DNA from: Amycolatopsis japonica
GTDB lineage: Bacteria; Actinomycetota; Actinomycetes; Mycobacteriales; Pseudonocardiaceae
Direction: 5' to 3'
Assembly (NCBI RefSeq): GCF_000732925.1
Contig: NZ_CP008953.1
Span: forward strand, 2,976,001-3,040,000
Length of the DNA: 64,000 bases
Part shown: positions 43,106-51,942 of the stretch, piece after piece
Numbering within the stretch: position 1 is the first letter of the stretch
Layout of the letters: each line of letters begins with the position of its first letter
The notes under the pieces: model-generated
What the model saw: only the letters and a program-made list of their open reading frames with translations
Databases searched by the model: none
What the model was told of the DNA's origin: nothing
Program-made: the position numbers and the translations under genes

Positions 43106-44050
43106 ATGGCACAGCCCAAGATCGAACTCGACGGCCTACTGGCGTTCCCCCTGACCCCCTTCACCGAGGGGCTGGAACTCAACCTCGACGCGTTCGCGGA
43201 AACCGTCGAGAGCCACGTGGCCGCCGGAGCCGGTGCGCTGTTCGTCGCCTGCGGTACGGGCGAATTCAGCTCGCTGTCCCCGGACGAGCACGCAGCGATC
43301 CTGCGTAAGGCTCGTGAGGTCGTGGCCGGGCGCGTGCCCGTCTGGGTCGGCGCCGGCGGCGGTGCGGCCTCGGCCCGTGCCGGGATCGCGGCGGCGGAGG
43401 CGGGCGGCGCGGACGGCGTCCTCCTCCTGCCGCCGTACCTGGTCACCGGCCCGCCGTCCGGGCTGGTCGACCACGTCCGGTACGCCGTCGGCGATTCGTC
43501 GATCCCGGTGATCGTCTACCACCGTTCCACCGGCGTGTTCACCCCGGACTCGGCGGTGAAACTGCTCGACATCCCGTCGGTGGTGGGCATCAAGGACGGC
43601 TTCGGCGACGTCGAACTCATGAGCCGGATCATCACCACGATCCGCTCCGTCGGCACCGACCGGGCCAAGGATTTCCTGTTCTTCAACGGTCTTCCGACGG
43701 CGGAGGTCTCCGCGCGCGCCTACGCCGCGGTCGGCGTGGCGCGGTACTCCTCGGCCGTGCACTGCTTCGCGCCCGAGATCGCGGCCCGGTTCCACCGCGC
43801 GCTCGCGGAGAACGACGACGCCGTCATGGAGGCGCTGCTCGCCGGCTTCTACCTCCCGCTGGTCGCGTTGCGGGACGAGGGACAGGGCTTCGCCGTGTCG
43901 CTGGTCAAGGCCGCGGCGCGGCTGCGTGGGGACAAGGTCGGCTCGGTACGGCCGCCGCTGGTCGAGCCCACCTCGGACCAGATCGCCCGCCTGGAGAAGA
44001 TCATCGACGACGGATTCGCCGTCCTCAAGTCCGTCGAGGCCGGTGCCTGA
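43106..44050 (+). CDS. kdgD: 5-dehydro-4-deoxyglucarate dehydratase
   Basis: This dehydratase/decarboxylase of the DHDPS-like TIM-barrel family turns 5-dehydro-4-deoxy-D-glucarate into 2,5-dioxopentanoate plus CO2 and water. The 314-residue protein has ACGTGEFSSLSPDEH (the G-T-G-E/T-x-x phosphate-like loop), Tyr138 in VIVYHRSTG and Schiff-base Lys163 in VVGIKDGFGDVEL. Sequences with GTGEFSSLS and FFNGLPTAE are typical of this family rather than DapA. GudD starts 2 bp after its stop. Confidence 0.93.
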   Translation: MAQPKIELDGLLAFPLTPFTEGLELNLDAFAETVESHVAAGAGALFVACGTGEFSSLSPDEHAAILRKAREVVAGRVPVWVGAGGGAASARAGIAAAEAGGADGVLLLPPYLVTGPPSGLVDHVRYAVGDSSIPVIVYHRSTGVFTPDSAVKLLDIPSVVGIKDGFGDVELMSRIITTIRSVGTDRAKDFLFFNGLPTAEVSARAYAAVGVARYSSAVHCFAPEIAARFHRALAENDDAVMEALLAGFYLPLVALRDEGQGFAVSLVKAAARLRGDKVGSVRPPLVEPTSDQIARLEKIIDDGFAVLKSVEAGA

Positions 44051-44052
44051 CG

Positions 44053-45309
44053 ATGAAGGTTCTCGACGTCGTCCTGACCCCGGTCGCGTTCGCCGACCCT
44101 CCGCTGCTCAACGCGATGGGTGTGCACGAGCCGTTCGCGCTGCGCGGGGTCGTCCAGCTGATCTGTGAGGACGGGGTGGTCGGCCTCGGCGAGTCCTATG
44201 GTGACCTCGCGTTCCTCGACCAGGTGCGGAAGGTGCTGCCGGAGCTCAAGGGACACGACGTGTTCGACCTGCCCGGCCTCCGCCGGAAGGTCGCGACCAC
44301 GCTGGGCGAGGTCGTCTTCGCCGACGCGCACGGGCTCACCGGCGGTTTCTCCGTCAGCAAGACCGTGGCGAGTGTGTACTCGCTGTTCGAGGTGGCCGCG
44401 CTCGACGCGCAGGGGCACTACCTCGGCAGGCCGGTCGTGGACCTGCTCGGCGGCAAGGCGCGCGACGCCGTCGACTTCTCCGCCTACCTGTTCTACAAGT
44501 TCGGCGCCCACATCGGCGCCGAGGAGGACTCCTGGGGCGAGGTGACCACGCCGGACGCGCTCGTCGGCGAGGCGCGCCGCATGGTGGAGGAGTACGGCTT
44601 CGGCTCCATCAAGCTCAAGGGCGGCGCCTTCGACCCCGACCAGGAGATGGACGGGATCCGCGCGCTCGCGGACGCCTTCCCGGACCACCCGCTCCGCATC
44701 GACCCGAACGCGGCGTGGACCGTCGAGACGGGGATCCGGGTCGCCGAAGAACTCGACGGCGTCCTGGAGTACCTCGAAGACCCGACGCCGGGTATCGAGG
44801 GCATGGCGCGCGTCGCGGAGAAGGCGAACATGCCGCTGGCCACGAACATGTGCGTCGTGCGCTTCGCGGACATCGAGCCCGCATTCCGGCAGCGAGCGGT
44901 CGGGGTCATACTTTCGGACCATCATTACTGGGGTGGTCTGCGGGACACCCAGGCCCTCTCCATCACGGCGGAATGCTTCGACGTGGGCCTTTCCATGCAT
45001 TCGAACAGTCATCTCGGGATCAGTCTGGCCGCTATGGTGCACGTGGCCGCGGCGACGCCGCACCTGACCTACGCCTGCGACACCCACTGGCCGTGGAAGA
45101 CGGCCGACGTCATCGCCCCGGGTGCGCTGGAGTTCGTCGACGGTGCGGTCGCGGTGCCCGACAAGCCGGGGCTGGGGGTCGAGCTCGACCCCGACGCGCT
45201 GGCGCGGGCCCATGAAGACTATGTCCGAAGTGGACAGACCAAACGGGATGACGTGACCTATATGCGGAAGTTCGTCGGAAGCTTCGAACCGAACACGGCA
45301 CGGTGGTGA
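44053..45309 (+). CDS. gudD: Glucarate dehydratase (enolase superfamily)
   Basis: The enzyme dehydrates D-glucarate (and often idarate) to 5-dehydro-4-deoxyglucarate. The 418-residue member of the GlucD subgroup has Lys187 and Lys189 in SIKLKGG, Mg2+ ligands Asp217 (RIDPNAAW), Glu242 (EYLEDPT) and Asn265 (ATNMCV), and the general base pair Asp289 (LSDHHYWGG) and His316 (MHSNSHLGIS). It is immediately after kdgD. A four-base gap separates it from the next gene. Confidence 0.93.
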   Translation: MKVLDVVLTPVAFADPPLLNAMGVHEPFALRGVVQLICEDGVVGLGESYGDLAFLDQVRKVLPELKGHDVFDLPGLRRKVATTLGEVVFADAHGLTGGFSVSKTVASVYSLFEVAALDAQGHYLGRPVVDLLGGKARDAVDFSAYLFYKFGAHIGAEEDSWGEVTTPDALVGEARRMVEEYGFGSIKLKGGAFDPDQEMDGIRALADAFPDHPLRIDPNAAWTVETGIRVAEELDGVLEYLEDPTPGIEGMARVAEKANMPLATNMCVVRFADIEPAFRQRAVGVILSDHHYWGGLRDTQALSITAECFDVGLSMHSNSHLGISLAAMVHVAAATPHLTYACDTHWPWKTADVIAPGALEFVDGAVAVPDKPGLGVELDPDALARAHEDYVRSGQTKRDDVTYMRKFVGSFEPNTARW

Positions 45310-45313
45310 CGAG

Positions 45314-46459
45314 GTGAAGGTCACCGGATACGCCTACCCCTGGGACGTCGTCGACGATCCCGGCTTCGTCGAGCGTGTACGGGAACTCGGCGTCGACGAG
45401 GTCGCCGTCGCCGTGTCGTACCACAGCGCCCGTGCGGCGACGCCCTGGTCGCCCGAGCGCACCTCGGTCGTCGCGCGGCACGCGGCGCTGTACCGGCCGG
45501 TGCGCGACGAGGCGTGGGGTGAGCTGAAGCCCGCCGAGCCGGACTGGGTGGAAAGCCGCGACAGCGCGGGCGACGCCGTCCGGGCGCTGAACGAGGCGGG
45601 CATCCCGGCCGCGGCGTGGGTCGTGCTGACGCACAACTCCCAGCTGGGCACGGAATTCCCGGATTTCACCGTGCGCAACTGTTTCGGCGAGCGGTATCCG
45701 TGGGCACTGTGTCCCGGCGTACCCGCGGTCCGCGAGTACGCGGCCAACGTGACGGCGGAGAGCCTCGCCGGGCTCGACTTCGCCACGGTCGTCCTCGAGG
45801 CCTGCGGTCCGCTCGGCGCGGTGCACCAGCACCAGCACGAGAAGACCGACGGTGTCTGGTCGCCGGCGGTGGCGCGGCTGCTGTCGATCTGCTGCTGCGA
45901 CGACTGTCTCGACGCCTGGGCCGCGGCCGGCCAGGATCCGGCGAAGGCGCTGGGCAAGCTGCGGGCCGAGGTCCGGCGGCTGATCGACAGCGGTGACCTG
46001 CGTGCCACCGAGGACAAGATCCTGCCCACGTTGCGGCAGGTCCTGCTCGACACGCGCCAGAACGCGACCGACGCCCTCCGGCGCGCGGTGCTCGAGAAGA
46101 TCCCGTCCGGGCCCCGGATCGTGCTGCACGGCGCGATGGACCCGTGGGTCACCGGCGCGCTGCCGGGGCTGACGCCGTCGGCCCCGGACGACGTCGACGC
46201 GGTGGTGCTGCAGAACTGGGCACCCGGTCACCCCAGCGTGAACGCGGTCGCGGCGGCACGGGCGAAACTGCCGGAGAAGGTCGCCGTCGGCAGCTACATC
46301 ACCGCGGTGGCGGCGAGCCCGGTGCCCGACATCGAGGCCTACACCACCGAACTCGGCAAGGCAGGCGCCACCGAGCTGCACCTGTACCACCTCGGCCTCG
46401 CCGGCCCGGGGCGCTGGGCGGATCTCATCGCCGCCGTCAGCGCCGCGCAAGAACTCTAG
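45314..46459 (+). CDS. Unidentified protein in the uronate operon, possible TIM barrel
   Basis: This 381-residue protein, not recognised from a named family, lies between gudD and the KGSADH gene with short gaps (4 and 14 bp). The strand/helix alternation (MKVTGYAYPWDV, LGVDEVAVAVSYHS, AGIPAAAWVVLTHNS, FATVVLEACGP, RIVLHGAMDPWV, DAVVLQNWAPGHP, ELHLYHLGLAG) looks like a (beta/alpha)8 barrel, as in GHL/GH5-like glycoside hydrolases. A cysteine knot LLSICCCDDCLDAW (about 193-206) could bind a metal. HQHQHEK is just before it. It has no signal peptide, so it is cytosolic. It may fill a missing step (lactonase or unsaturated glucuronyl handling), but that is a guess. Confidence 0.72.
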   Translation: MKVTGYAYPWDVVDDPGFVERVRELGVDEVAVAVSYHSARAATPWSPERTSVVARHAALYRPVRDEAWGELKPAEPDWVESRDSAGDAVRALNEAGIPAAAWVVLTHNSQLGTEFPDFTVRNCFGERYPWALCPGVPAVREYAANVTAESLAGLDFATVVLEACGPLGAVHQHQHEKTDGVWSPAVARLLSICCCDDCLDAWAAAGQDPAKALGKLRAEVRRLIDSGDLRATEDKILPTLRQVLLDTRQNATDALRRAVLEKIPSGPRIVLHGAMDPWVTGALPGLTPSAPDDVDAVVLQNWAPGHPSVNAVAAARAKLPEKVAVGSYITAVAASPVPDIEAYTTELGKAGATELHLYHLGLAGPGRWADLIAAVSAAQEL

Positions 46460-46473
46460 GAGAAGCAAGAATC

Positions 46474-47934
46474 ATGAGCCAGGCAACGGATCCCGCCACG
46501 CTCGAACAGATCCTCGCGGCCGCCGCCGATGCGGCAGGCACGGCGGCGGCCGCGACCCCAGCCCAGCGCGCCGGATGGCTGAACGCGGCCGCGGACGCCC
46601 TCGACGCGGCGGCCGAAGAGCTGATCGCGCTGGCCAACCAGGAGACGCATCTCCCGGCCTCCCCGCGGCTGCAGGGCGAGCTGAAGCGCACGACGTTCCA
46701 GCTGCGCCTGTTCGGCGAGGTGCTGGCGGACGGCGAGTTCCTCGGTGCCACCGTCGACCACGCGGACGCCGCGTGGCCGATGGGACCGCGGCCGGACATC
46801 CGCCGTCTGCTCACCCCGATCGGGCCGGTGCTGGTGTTCGCCGCCAGCAACTTCCCGTTCGCGTTCAGCGTCGCGGGCGGCGACACCGCGTCGGCGCTGG
46901 CCGCGGGCTGCCCGGTCGTGCTCAAGGCACACTCCGGGCACCCGGAGCTGTCCGCCCGCACCGGCGAGGTCCTGCGCGACGCGCTGGTCGGGGCCGGTGC
47001 GCCGGAAGGGATCTTCGCGGTCATCTACGGCCAGCAGAACGGCGTCACGGCGCTGAAGGACCCGCGGATCCAGGCGGCGTCGTTCACCGGTTCCGTGCCG
47101 GGCGGGCGCGCGCTGTTCGACATCGCGACCTCGCGGCCGTCGCCGATCCCGTTCTACGGCGAACTCGGCAGCGTCAACCCGGTCGTCGTCACCCAGGGCG
47201 CGATCGACGCGCGCGGTGAGGCGATCGCCAAGGGCTACGCGGGTTCGTTCACCCTCGGTGCCGGACAGTTCTGCACCAAGCCGGGGCTGCTGTTCCTGCC
47301 CGAGGGCCACGGCCTCGAAGACACGCTGCGCGAGGCCGTCGCGGCGATCCCGGCGCAGCCGATGCTCAACGAGCGCATCGCGGCGGGCTTCGCCGACGGA
47401 CTGGCGAAGCTCAGCGACGTCGACGGTGTCGAGGTGCTGTCGGAATCCGGTGGCGCGGAAGGGATCTCGCACGGCGCGACGTTGCTCGCCACCACCGCCA
47501 AGGCGTTCCTCGCCGACGCCGACACGGTTCGCGAGGAGTGCTTCGGCCCGGCTTCGCTGATCGTCACCTACACCGACCAGGCCGAGCTGATCAGCCTGCT
47601 CGGGGTGATGGAACCGGGGCTCACCGCGACCATCCAGGGTGAAGAGTCCGATGTGGACTGGATCCGTCCGGTCCTCCCGTCGCTGACCAGGGTCGCCGGC
47701 CGTCTGCTGTGGAACGACTGGCCGACCGGCGTCACCGTCACGTGGGCACAGGAACACGGTGGTCCCTACCCGGCGACCACCGCGCCGGCCAGTACCTCGG
47801 TCGGCACTGCCGCGATCGAGCGGTTCCTGCGACCGATCGCCTGGCAGGGCTTCCCCGACGCGCTGCTGCCGGAACCGTTGCAGGAGAACAACCCGTGGGA
47901 CCTGCCCCGCAGGACCGACGGGAAGCGCCAGTAA
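46474..47934 (+). CDS. 2,5-dioxopentanoate (2-oxoglutarate semialdehyde) dehydrogenase
   Basis: This 486-residue aldehyde dehydrogenase oxidises 2-oxoglutarate semialdehyde to 2-oxoglutarate with NAD(P)+. It has Asn126 and Lys151 of the cofactor site (FAASNFPFA, VVLKAHSGHP), general base Glu230 (FYGELGSVNP) and nucleophile Cys267 (GAGQFCTKPG). The FTGS-x-PGGRALFD motif and the position after the kdgD/gudD genes make this a KGSADH rather than a general ALDH. It is the last enzyme of the oxidative uronate route and the last gene of the operon; a palindrome follows. Confidence 0.92.
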   Translation: MSQATDPATLEQILAAAADAAGTAAAATPAQRAGWLNAAADALDAAAEELIALANQETHLPASPRLQGELKRTTFQLRLFGEVLADGEFLGATVDHADAAWPMGPRPDIRRLLTPIGPVLVFAASNFPFAFSVAGGDTASALAAGCPVVLKAHSGHPELSARTGEVLRDALVGAGAPEGIFAVIYGQQNGVTALKDPRIQAASFTGSVPGGRALFDIATSRPSPIPFYGELGSVNPVVVTQGAIDARGEAIAKGYAGSFTLGAGQFCTKPGLLFLPEGHGLEDTLREAVAAIPAQPMLNERIAAGFADGLAKLSDVDGVEVLSESGGAEGISHGATLLATTAKAFLADADTVREECFGPASLIVTYTDQAELISLLGVMEPGLTATIQGEESDVDWIRPVLPSLTRVAGRLLWNDWPTGVTVTWAQEHGGPYPATTAPASTSVGTAAIERFLRPIAWQGFPDALLPEPLQENNPWDLPRRTDGKRQ

Positions 47935-47940
47935 ACCTCA

Positions 47941-47978
47941 TGAGTGGCAAGGACGGCCCCAACCGTCCTTGCCACTCA
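47941..47978 (+). terminator. 16-bp hairpin after the uronate operon
   Basis: Arms 47941-47956 (TGAGTGGCAAGGACGG) and 47963-47978 are perfectly complementary with a 6-nt loop, 6 bp after the KGSADH stop. It separates the operon from the lyase gene. It may attenuate rather than fully end transcription into the lyase, which starts 62 bp on. Confidence 0.65.
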
Positions 47979-48040
47979 CGAGCCTCAGCACCCGCCGCCG
48001 CCCTTGATCGCCGTCTTTCGACCCTTTGGGAGGCACTGTC

Positions 48041-50383
48041 ATGCCCGGATTCGGTAACTTCGACAGGAGAACGGCCTTGCGGGGAGGCGCGGCAGCGGCC
48101 GCTTCGGTGGCGCTCACCTCGGCACTCGCGGGCACTTCGTCCGCGCAGCCCGTCGCTCCGGGCTCGTCGTCCATCGTGACCGGCTATCGCGAACTGCAGA
48201 CCGGTATCAACCGGCCGTCGGCGGAGCGCACGGCCGCGCTGGCGAACCTCGACAGGGTCGCGAAGGCCTACCACGACAGCATGACGGTTGGCGATGGTCC
48301 ACTGTGGAGAGATCTCCCGCTCGGCCCCGGCAGCGACTTCACGACGTCGATGTACGCACGGCTCCGGGCGATCGCGGTCAATTGGGGCACTCCCGGCGGA
48401 GCGCTCGCGGGTGATCCCGCCGTGCTCGCCCGGATCAAGGGCGCGCTGGAACTGTTGTACAGCAGCGATCAGTACAGCGAGAAGACCGCCGAGATCGGCA
48501 ACTGGTACACCTACGAGATCGGCATCCCGCTCTACCTGCTGCACATCCTTGCGACGGTCGCCGACGAGCTCACCCAGGACGAGCTCGCCAAGTATCTGAA
48601 GCCGGTGCTGAAATTCTCCGGCAACCCGAACCTCCGCACGAACAACCCGAGTGTCGTCGAGACCGGCGCCAACCGCGCGGACAAGTCGACGATCTCCCTC
48701 GTCTCCGGCGCGATGCTGGGCGACGCCGAGCGGATCAAGCGCGGCGTCGCGGCGTTCACCGATGTCGAAGGCGGGGGAGCGGCGAGTGTCATCGCCAAAC
48801 TCCACCGCGCGGCGGGCGACGGTTTCCACACCGACGGCTCGTTCCTGCAGCACGATTCGGTGCCGTATCCCGGGCACTACGGGATCATCCTGCTCACCGC
48901 GATCGCGTCCGCCATCCACGTCACCAAGGGCACGGAGTTCGAACTGCCCGCCGACGTCCGCGACGCGGCGTACGCGCTGGTCTCCGACACGTTCGCGCCG
49001 TTCGTGTACGCGGGCGCGCTGATGGAGTCGGTCCGCGGCCGGTTCCTTTCCCGGCAAGGGGAATCCGCGCACGACATCGGGCACCAGCTCACCGGAGCGG
49101 TGGTCCTGCTGGCCCGGTCGGCGAGCGGGAAGCGCAAGGAGGAGCTCGGCGGTCTCGCCGCGAAGTGGATCACCGAGGACACTTTCGCGCCGTATCTCAA
49201 GATCCCCGACCCCGAGCGGTTCGCGCCGGGGCCGGACCTCGTCGGCATCCCCGGCATCGAGTTCGCACAGGAGCTGCTGGCGACCAAGGTGCGGGCGACA
49301 CCGACGGTCGCGACGCATCGCGTGTTCGGCCAGCAGGACCGGATGGTGCACATCACCGAAGGCTGGTCGGCCTCGCTCGGCGTCGCCTCGACGCGGATCT
49401 CGCGGTACGAGTCGATCAACTCGATGAACCTGCACGGCTGGTACGTCGGTGACGGCTCGCTGTATCTGTTCCTGCCCAAGGCGAAGGGGCACTTCACCGA
49501 CGCCTACTGGCCGACGGTCGATCCGCAGCTGCTGCCGGGGACGACCACCAAGAGCGGCCCGACCCCGAAACTGGAGTCGGTACCGCTGACCGGCAAGGAC
49601 CACTGCGGCGGTGTCCGCTGGGACGCGCGGCACGGCGCGCACGCCCTCGACTTCGTCTCGCAGGACGGCACGCTGACCGCGAAGAAGTCATGGTTCTTCA
49701 CGCTATCGGGCGTGGTGTGCCTCGGTGCCGGGATCACCGACTCCTCCGGCGAGCGGATCCGGACCACGATCGAGAACCGCAACCTCGGCGAGAACGGCAC
49801 CGGGGTTCTGCTGGCCGACGGGCATCTCGTCGGGGGCTCGGAGTCGTTGCGGCGCAGGCGATGGCTGCATCTCGAACGGGTCGGCGGTTACGTCCTGCTC
49901 GACGACGCCGAGGTCACCGCGCTGCGCGAGGACCGGACGGGGACCTGGCGCGACATCGACAAGGGCGCCAACACCAAGGGCACCACGGTGCCGTACACGC
50001 GGCGCTACCAGAAGCTGGTCATCGAACACGGCGCGAAGCCCTCGAACGCGACGTATGCGTACGCCGTCCTGCCGACCGCGTCGGTGCTGCAGACGATCGC
50101 TTCGGCCTGGTCGTGGCGCGTGCGGTCCAACACCGCGACCGTGCAGGCGGTCCGGCTGTGGGACGCGACCCTGCTGGCGAACTTCTTCGCCGCCGGCTCG
50201 GTCGACGAGGTGTCGGTGTCCGGTCCGGCGTCGGTGGCGCTGGGCCGGACCGGGAACGGTTGGCGGCTGGCGGTTTCGGATCCGACGCAGCGGCAGGAAG
50301 TCGTGCGCGTGACCGTGCGGCGGAAGACCTTCGAGGTGCCGGTGAAGGACACCTTCGGCGCCACGCAGACCGTCCGCATTTAG
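48041..50383 (+). CDS. Tat-exported polysaccharide lyase family 8 (hyaluronate/chondroitin/xanthan lyase)
   Basis: This 780-residue lyase cleaves uronic-acid-containing chains by beta-elimination. It has a Tat signal (DRRTALRGGAAAAASVALTS, cleavage near residue 35), the (alpha/alpha)5-6 domain with NWYTYEIGIPLYLL, and catalytic Asn211 in VETGANRADKS, His271 and Tyr280 in DGSFLQHDSVPYPGHYG. His-to-Tyr spacing is 9, as in pneumococcal hyaluronate lyase. The beta-sandwich domains follow (MNLHGWYVGDGSLYLFLP). GGGAGG precedes the ATG. It is next to the uronate catabolic genes, so it probably feeds them with uronate; the exact polymer is not visible. Confidence 0.9.
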   Translation: MPGFGNFDRRTALRGGAAAAASVALTSALAGTSSAQPVAPGSSSIVTGYRELQTGINRPSAERTAALANLDRVAKAYHDSMTVGDGPLWRDLPLGPGSDFTTSMYARLRAIAVNWGTPGGALAGDPAVLARIKGALELLYSSDQYSEKTAEIGNWYTYEIGIPLYLLHILATVADELTQDELAKYLKPVLKFSGNPNLRTNNPSVVETGANRADKSTISLVSGAMLGDAERIKRGVAAFTDVEGGGAASVIAKLHRAAGDGFHTDGSFLQHDSVPYPGHYGIILLTAIASAIHVTKGTEFELPADVRDAAYALVSDTFAPFVYAGALMESVRGRFLSRQGESAHDIGHQLTGAVVLLARSASGKRKEELGGLAAKWITEDTFAPYLKIPDPERFAPGPDLVGIPGIEFAQELLATKVRATPTVATHRVFGQQDRMVHITEGWSASLGVASTRISRYESINSMNLHGWYVGDGSLYLFLPKAKGHFTDAYWPTVDPQLLPGTTTKSGPTPKLESVPLTGKDHCGGVRWDARHGAHALDFVSQDGTLTAKKSWFFTLSGVVCLGAGITDSSGERIRTTIENRNLGENGTGVLLADGHLVGGSESLRRRRWLHLERVGGYVLLDDAEVTALREDRTGTWRDIDKGANTKGTTVPYTRRYQKLVIEHGAKPSNATYAYAVLPTASVLQTIASAWSWRVRSNTATVQAVRLWDATLLANFFAAGSVDEVSVSGPASVALGRTGNGWRLAVSDPTQRQEVVRVTVRRKTFEVPVKDTFGATQTVRI

Positions 50384-50724
50384 CCGACCAAATGCGAGGA
50401 GACGCCGGTCCGTGAAGGCCTCCTTGAGGGACTCTGGGTCCCTCAAGGAGGCCTTCACGGACGAATGCGGCGGTCGCCACGGTGGGCCAAAGACAGTGTT
50501 GCGAAGGGGACTTTCGTCGCATCGGATGCAGGGAAAGCTCCCTTCGCCCCTGACGAGGGGCACGCCTTGAACAGAGGCGGCCTCGTCGTGAAGGGCCCCT
50601 TCGCTACTTTCAGGGTAGGGAAGGAGGCCTTCACGGACGGACGCGAACGTGGATGCGTTTAGTCGACTAAATGCGAGGGGGATTTAGGTCAGGATCTGGC
50701 CTGAATGAGCCCTACGGTCACCTC
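50384..50724. repeat. Repeat-rich 340-bp intergenic stretch without a gene
   Basis: Between the lyase and the epoxide hydrolase there is no gene I can support; short open frames here are low-complexity. The stretch holds a 24-bp palindrome (50408-50431 with 50439-50462). It also holds a second copy of the 19-nt right arm (AAGGAGGCCTTCACGGACG at 50445-50463 and 50621-50639), an imperfect GAAGGG/CCCTTC hairpin at 50503-50548, and two copies of the GCATTTAG-N4-CTAAATGC element (50376-50395 and 50655-50674, each with one mismatch). Confidence 0.8.
50408..50462. terminator. 24-bp perfect palindrome after the polysaccharide lyase
   Basis: Arms 50408-50431 and 50439-50462 are perfectly complementary with a 7-nt loop. 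It lies 25 bp after the lyase stop and has no U-tract. Its sequence family (GAAGGCCTCCTTGAGG) is distinct from the GGAAAGG hairpins. Confidence 0.65.
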
Positions 50725-51873
50725 ATGACCGACATCGAGCAGTTCCGCATCGACATCCCGCAGTCCGATCTGGACGACCTGACCGACCGGCTGGCCCGCA
50801 CCCGCTGGCCGTCGGCGCTGCCCGGTGCCGAGTGGAGCCGGGGCGTCCCGGTCGCGTACCTCAAGGGCCTGGCCGAATACTGGCGAGACGGCTACGACTG
50901 GCGCGCGTGGGAGAAGCAGCTCAACGAATTCCCGCAGTACACCACCGAGATCGACGGCCAGCGCGTGCACTTCCTGCACGTCCGGTCGCCGGAACCGGAC
51001 GCGATCCCGCTGATCATGACGCACAGCTGGCCCAATTCGATCGCCGAGTTCCTGAACGTCCTCGGCTCGCTCACCGACCCGCGAGCCCACGGTCTCGACC
51101 CCTCGCGCGCCTTCCACGTCGTCGCGCCGTCCTTGCCGGGCTTCGGTTTCTCGCCGTTCCCGGAGCCCGCCGACGAACGTCCGTGGGACATCGCGCGGGT
51201 GGCGCGGACCTGGGCCGAGCTGATGAGCCGCCTCGGTTACGAACGTTATGGCGCGCACGGGAACGACGCCGGCGCGCTGGTGACGCCCTGTCTCGCGGCG
51301 CACGCGCCCGAGCACGTCATCGGCTCGCACATCACGTCCGGGCTCGGTGTGCCGATGGGCGACCCGGCCGACTTCGACGGGCTCACCGAACAGGATCAGG
51401 CCGAGTTGGCAGGCCTGATGGAGCGTTTCGCGGGCGGCAGCGGATACGCGCCGTACCTGACGAACAGGCCGCAGACGCTGAGTTTCGGCTTCCTCGATTC
51501 GCCGGTCGCGCAGCTGGCGTATCTGGTGGAACGGTTCAAGGAGTTCGACGGCTGGCCCGACGGCACGGCGCCCGCCGAGCCGATCGACCGCGACCTGCTC
51601 CTCACCAACGCGACGCTGTACTGGCTGACCGGGACCGGCGGCACCTCGCTGTGGCCGTACTACGAGGGGCAGGCCGCGATGCCGATGGACCAGACGGCGG
51701 TGCCGACCGGCGTCTCCCACGGCGGGCCGTCCGCGTTGCGCGTGATCGCCTCGCGGAAGAACGACGTCGTGCGCTGGGCGGATCACGAGAGCCCGAGCCA
51801 TATGGTCGCGATGGCCGTGCCGGGCGACGTGGTGGCCGAACTCCGCGAATTCTTCGGAAATCTCCGGAAGTGA
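50725..51873 (+). CDS. Epoxide hydrolase (EHN-type alpha/beta hydrolase)
   Basis: The protein has 382 residues. An N-terminal EHN domain (about 1-100: FRIDIPQSDLDDLTDRLART, WRAWEKQLNEFPQYTTEIDG) precedes the alpha/beta-hydrolase core with oxyanion-type THSWPNSIAEF, nucleophile Asp in AHGNDAGALVTP, and the late ESPSHMVAMAVPGDV with the catalytic His. This is the layout of microsomal-type epoxide hydrolases, which hydrate epoxides to diols through an ester intermediate. The nucleophile motif here is GND where many have GGD. The substrate is unknown. The ATG gives the standard N-terminus. Confidence 0.87.
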   Translation: MTDIEQFRIDIPQSDLDDLTDRLARTRWPSALPGAEWSRGVPVAYLKGLAEYWRDGYDWRAWEKQLNEFPQYTTEIDGQRVHFLHVRSPEPDAIPLIMTHSWPNSIAEFLNVLGSLTDPRAHGLDPSRAFHVVAPSLPGFGFSPFPEPADERPWDIARVARTWAELMSRLGYERYGAHGNDAGALVTPCLAAHAPEHVIGSHITSGLGVPMGDPADFDGLTEQDQAELAGLMERFAGGSGYAPYLTNRPQTLSFGFLDSPVAQLAYLVERFKEFDGWPDGTAPAEPIDRDLLLTNATLYWLTGTGGTSLWPYYEGQAAMPMDQTAVPTGVSHGGPSALRVIASRKNDVVRWADHESPSHMVAMAVPGDVVAELREFFGNLRK

Positions 51874-51942
51874 TGTCGAGCGGTGGTCATCCGCTCCGAC
51901 CCAGTGCCGAAGCTAGAGTGAAGCGACCCTGCGGAGGACCTG

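Noticed and set aside
45314-46459. Calling the unknown operon gene a uronate lactonase
   Set aside because: No SMP-30 or other lactonase motif is visible; only its position suggests it.
50465-50662. Small open frame of 65 codons in the repeat region
   Set aside because: It is made of the repeat elements themselves, has no ribosome site and no recognisable protein pattern.
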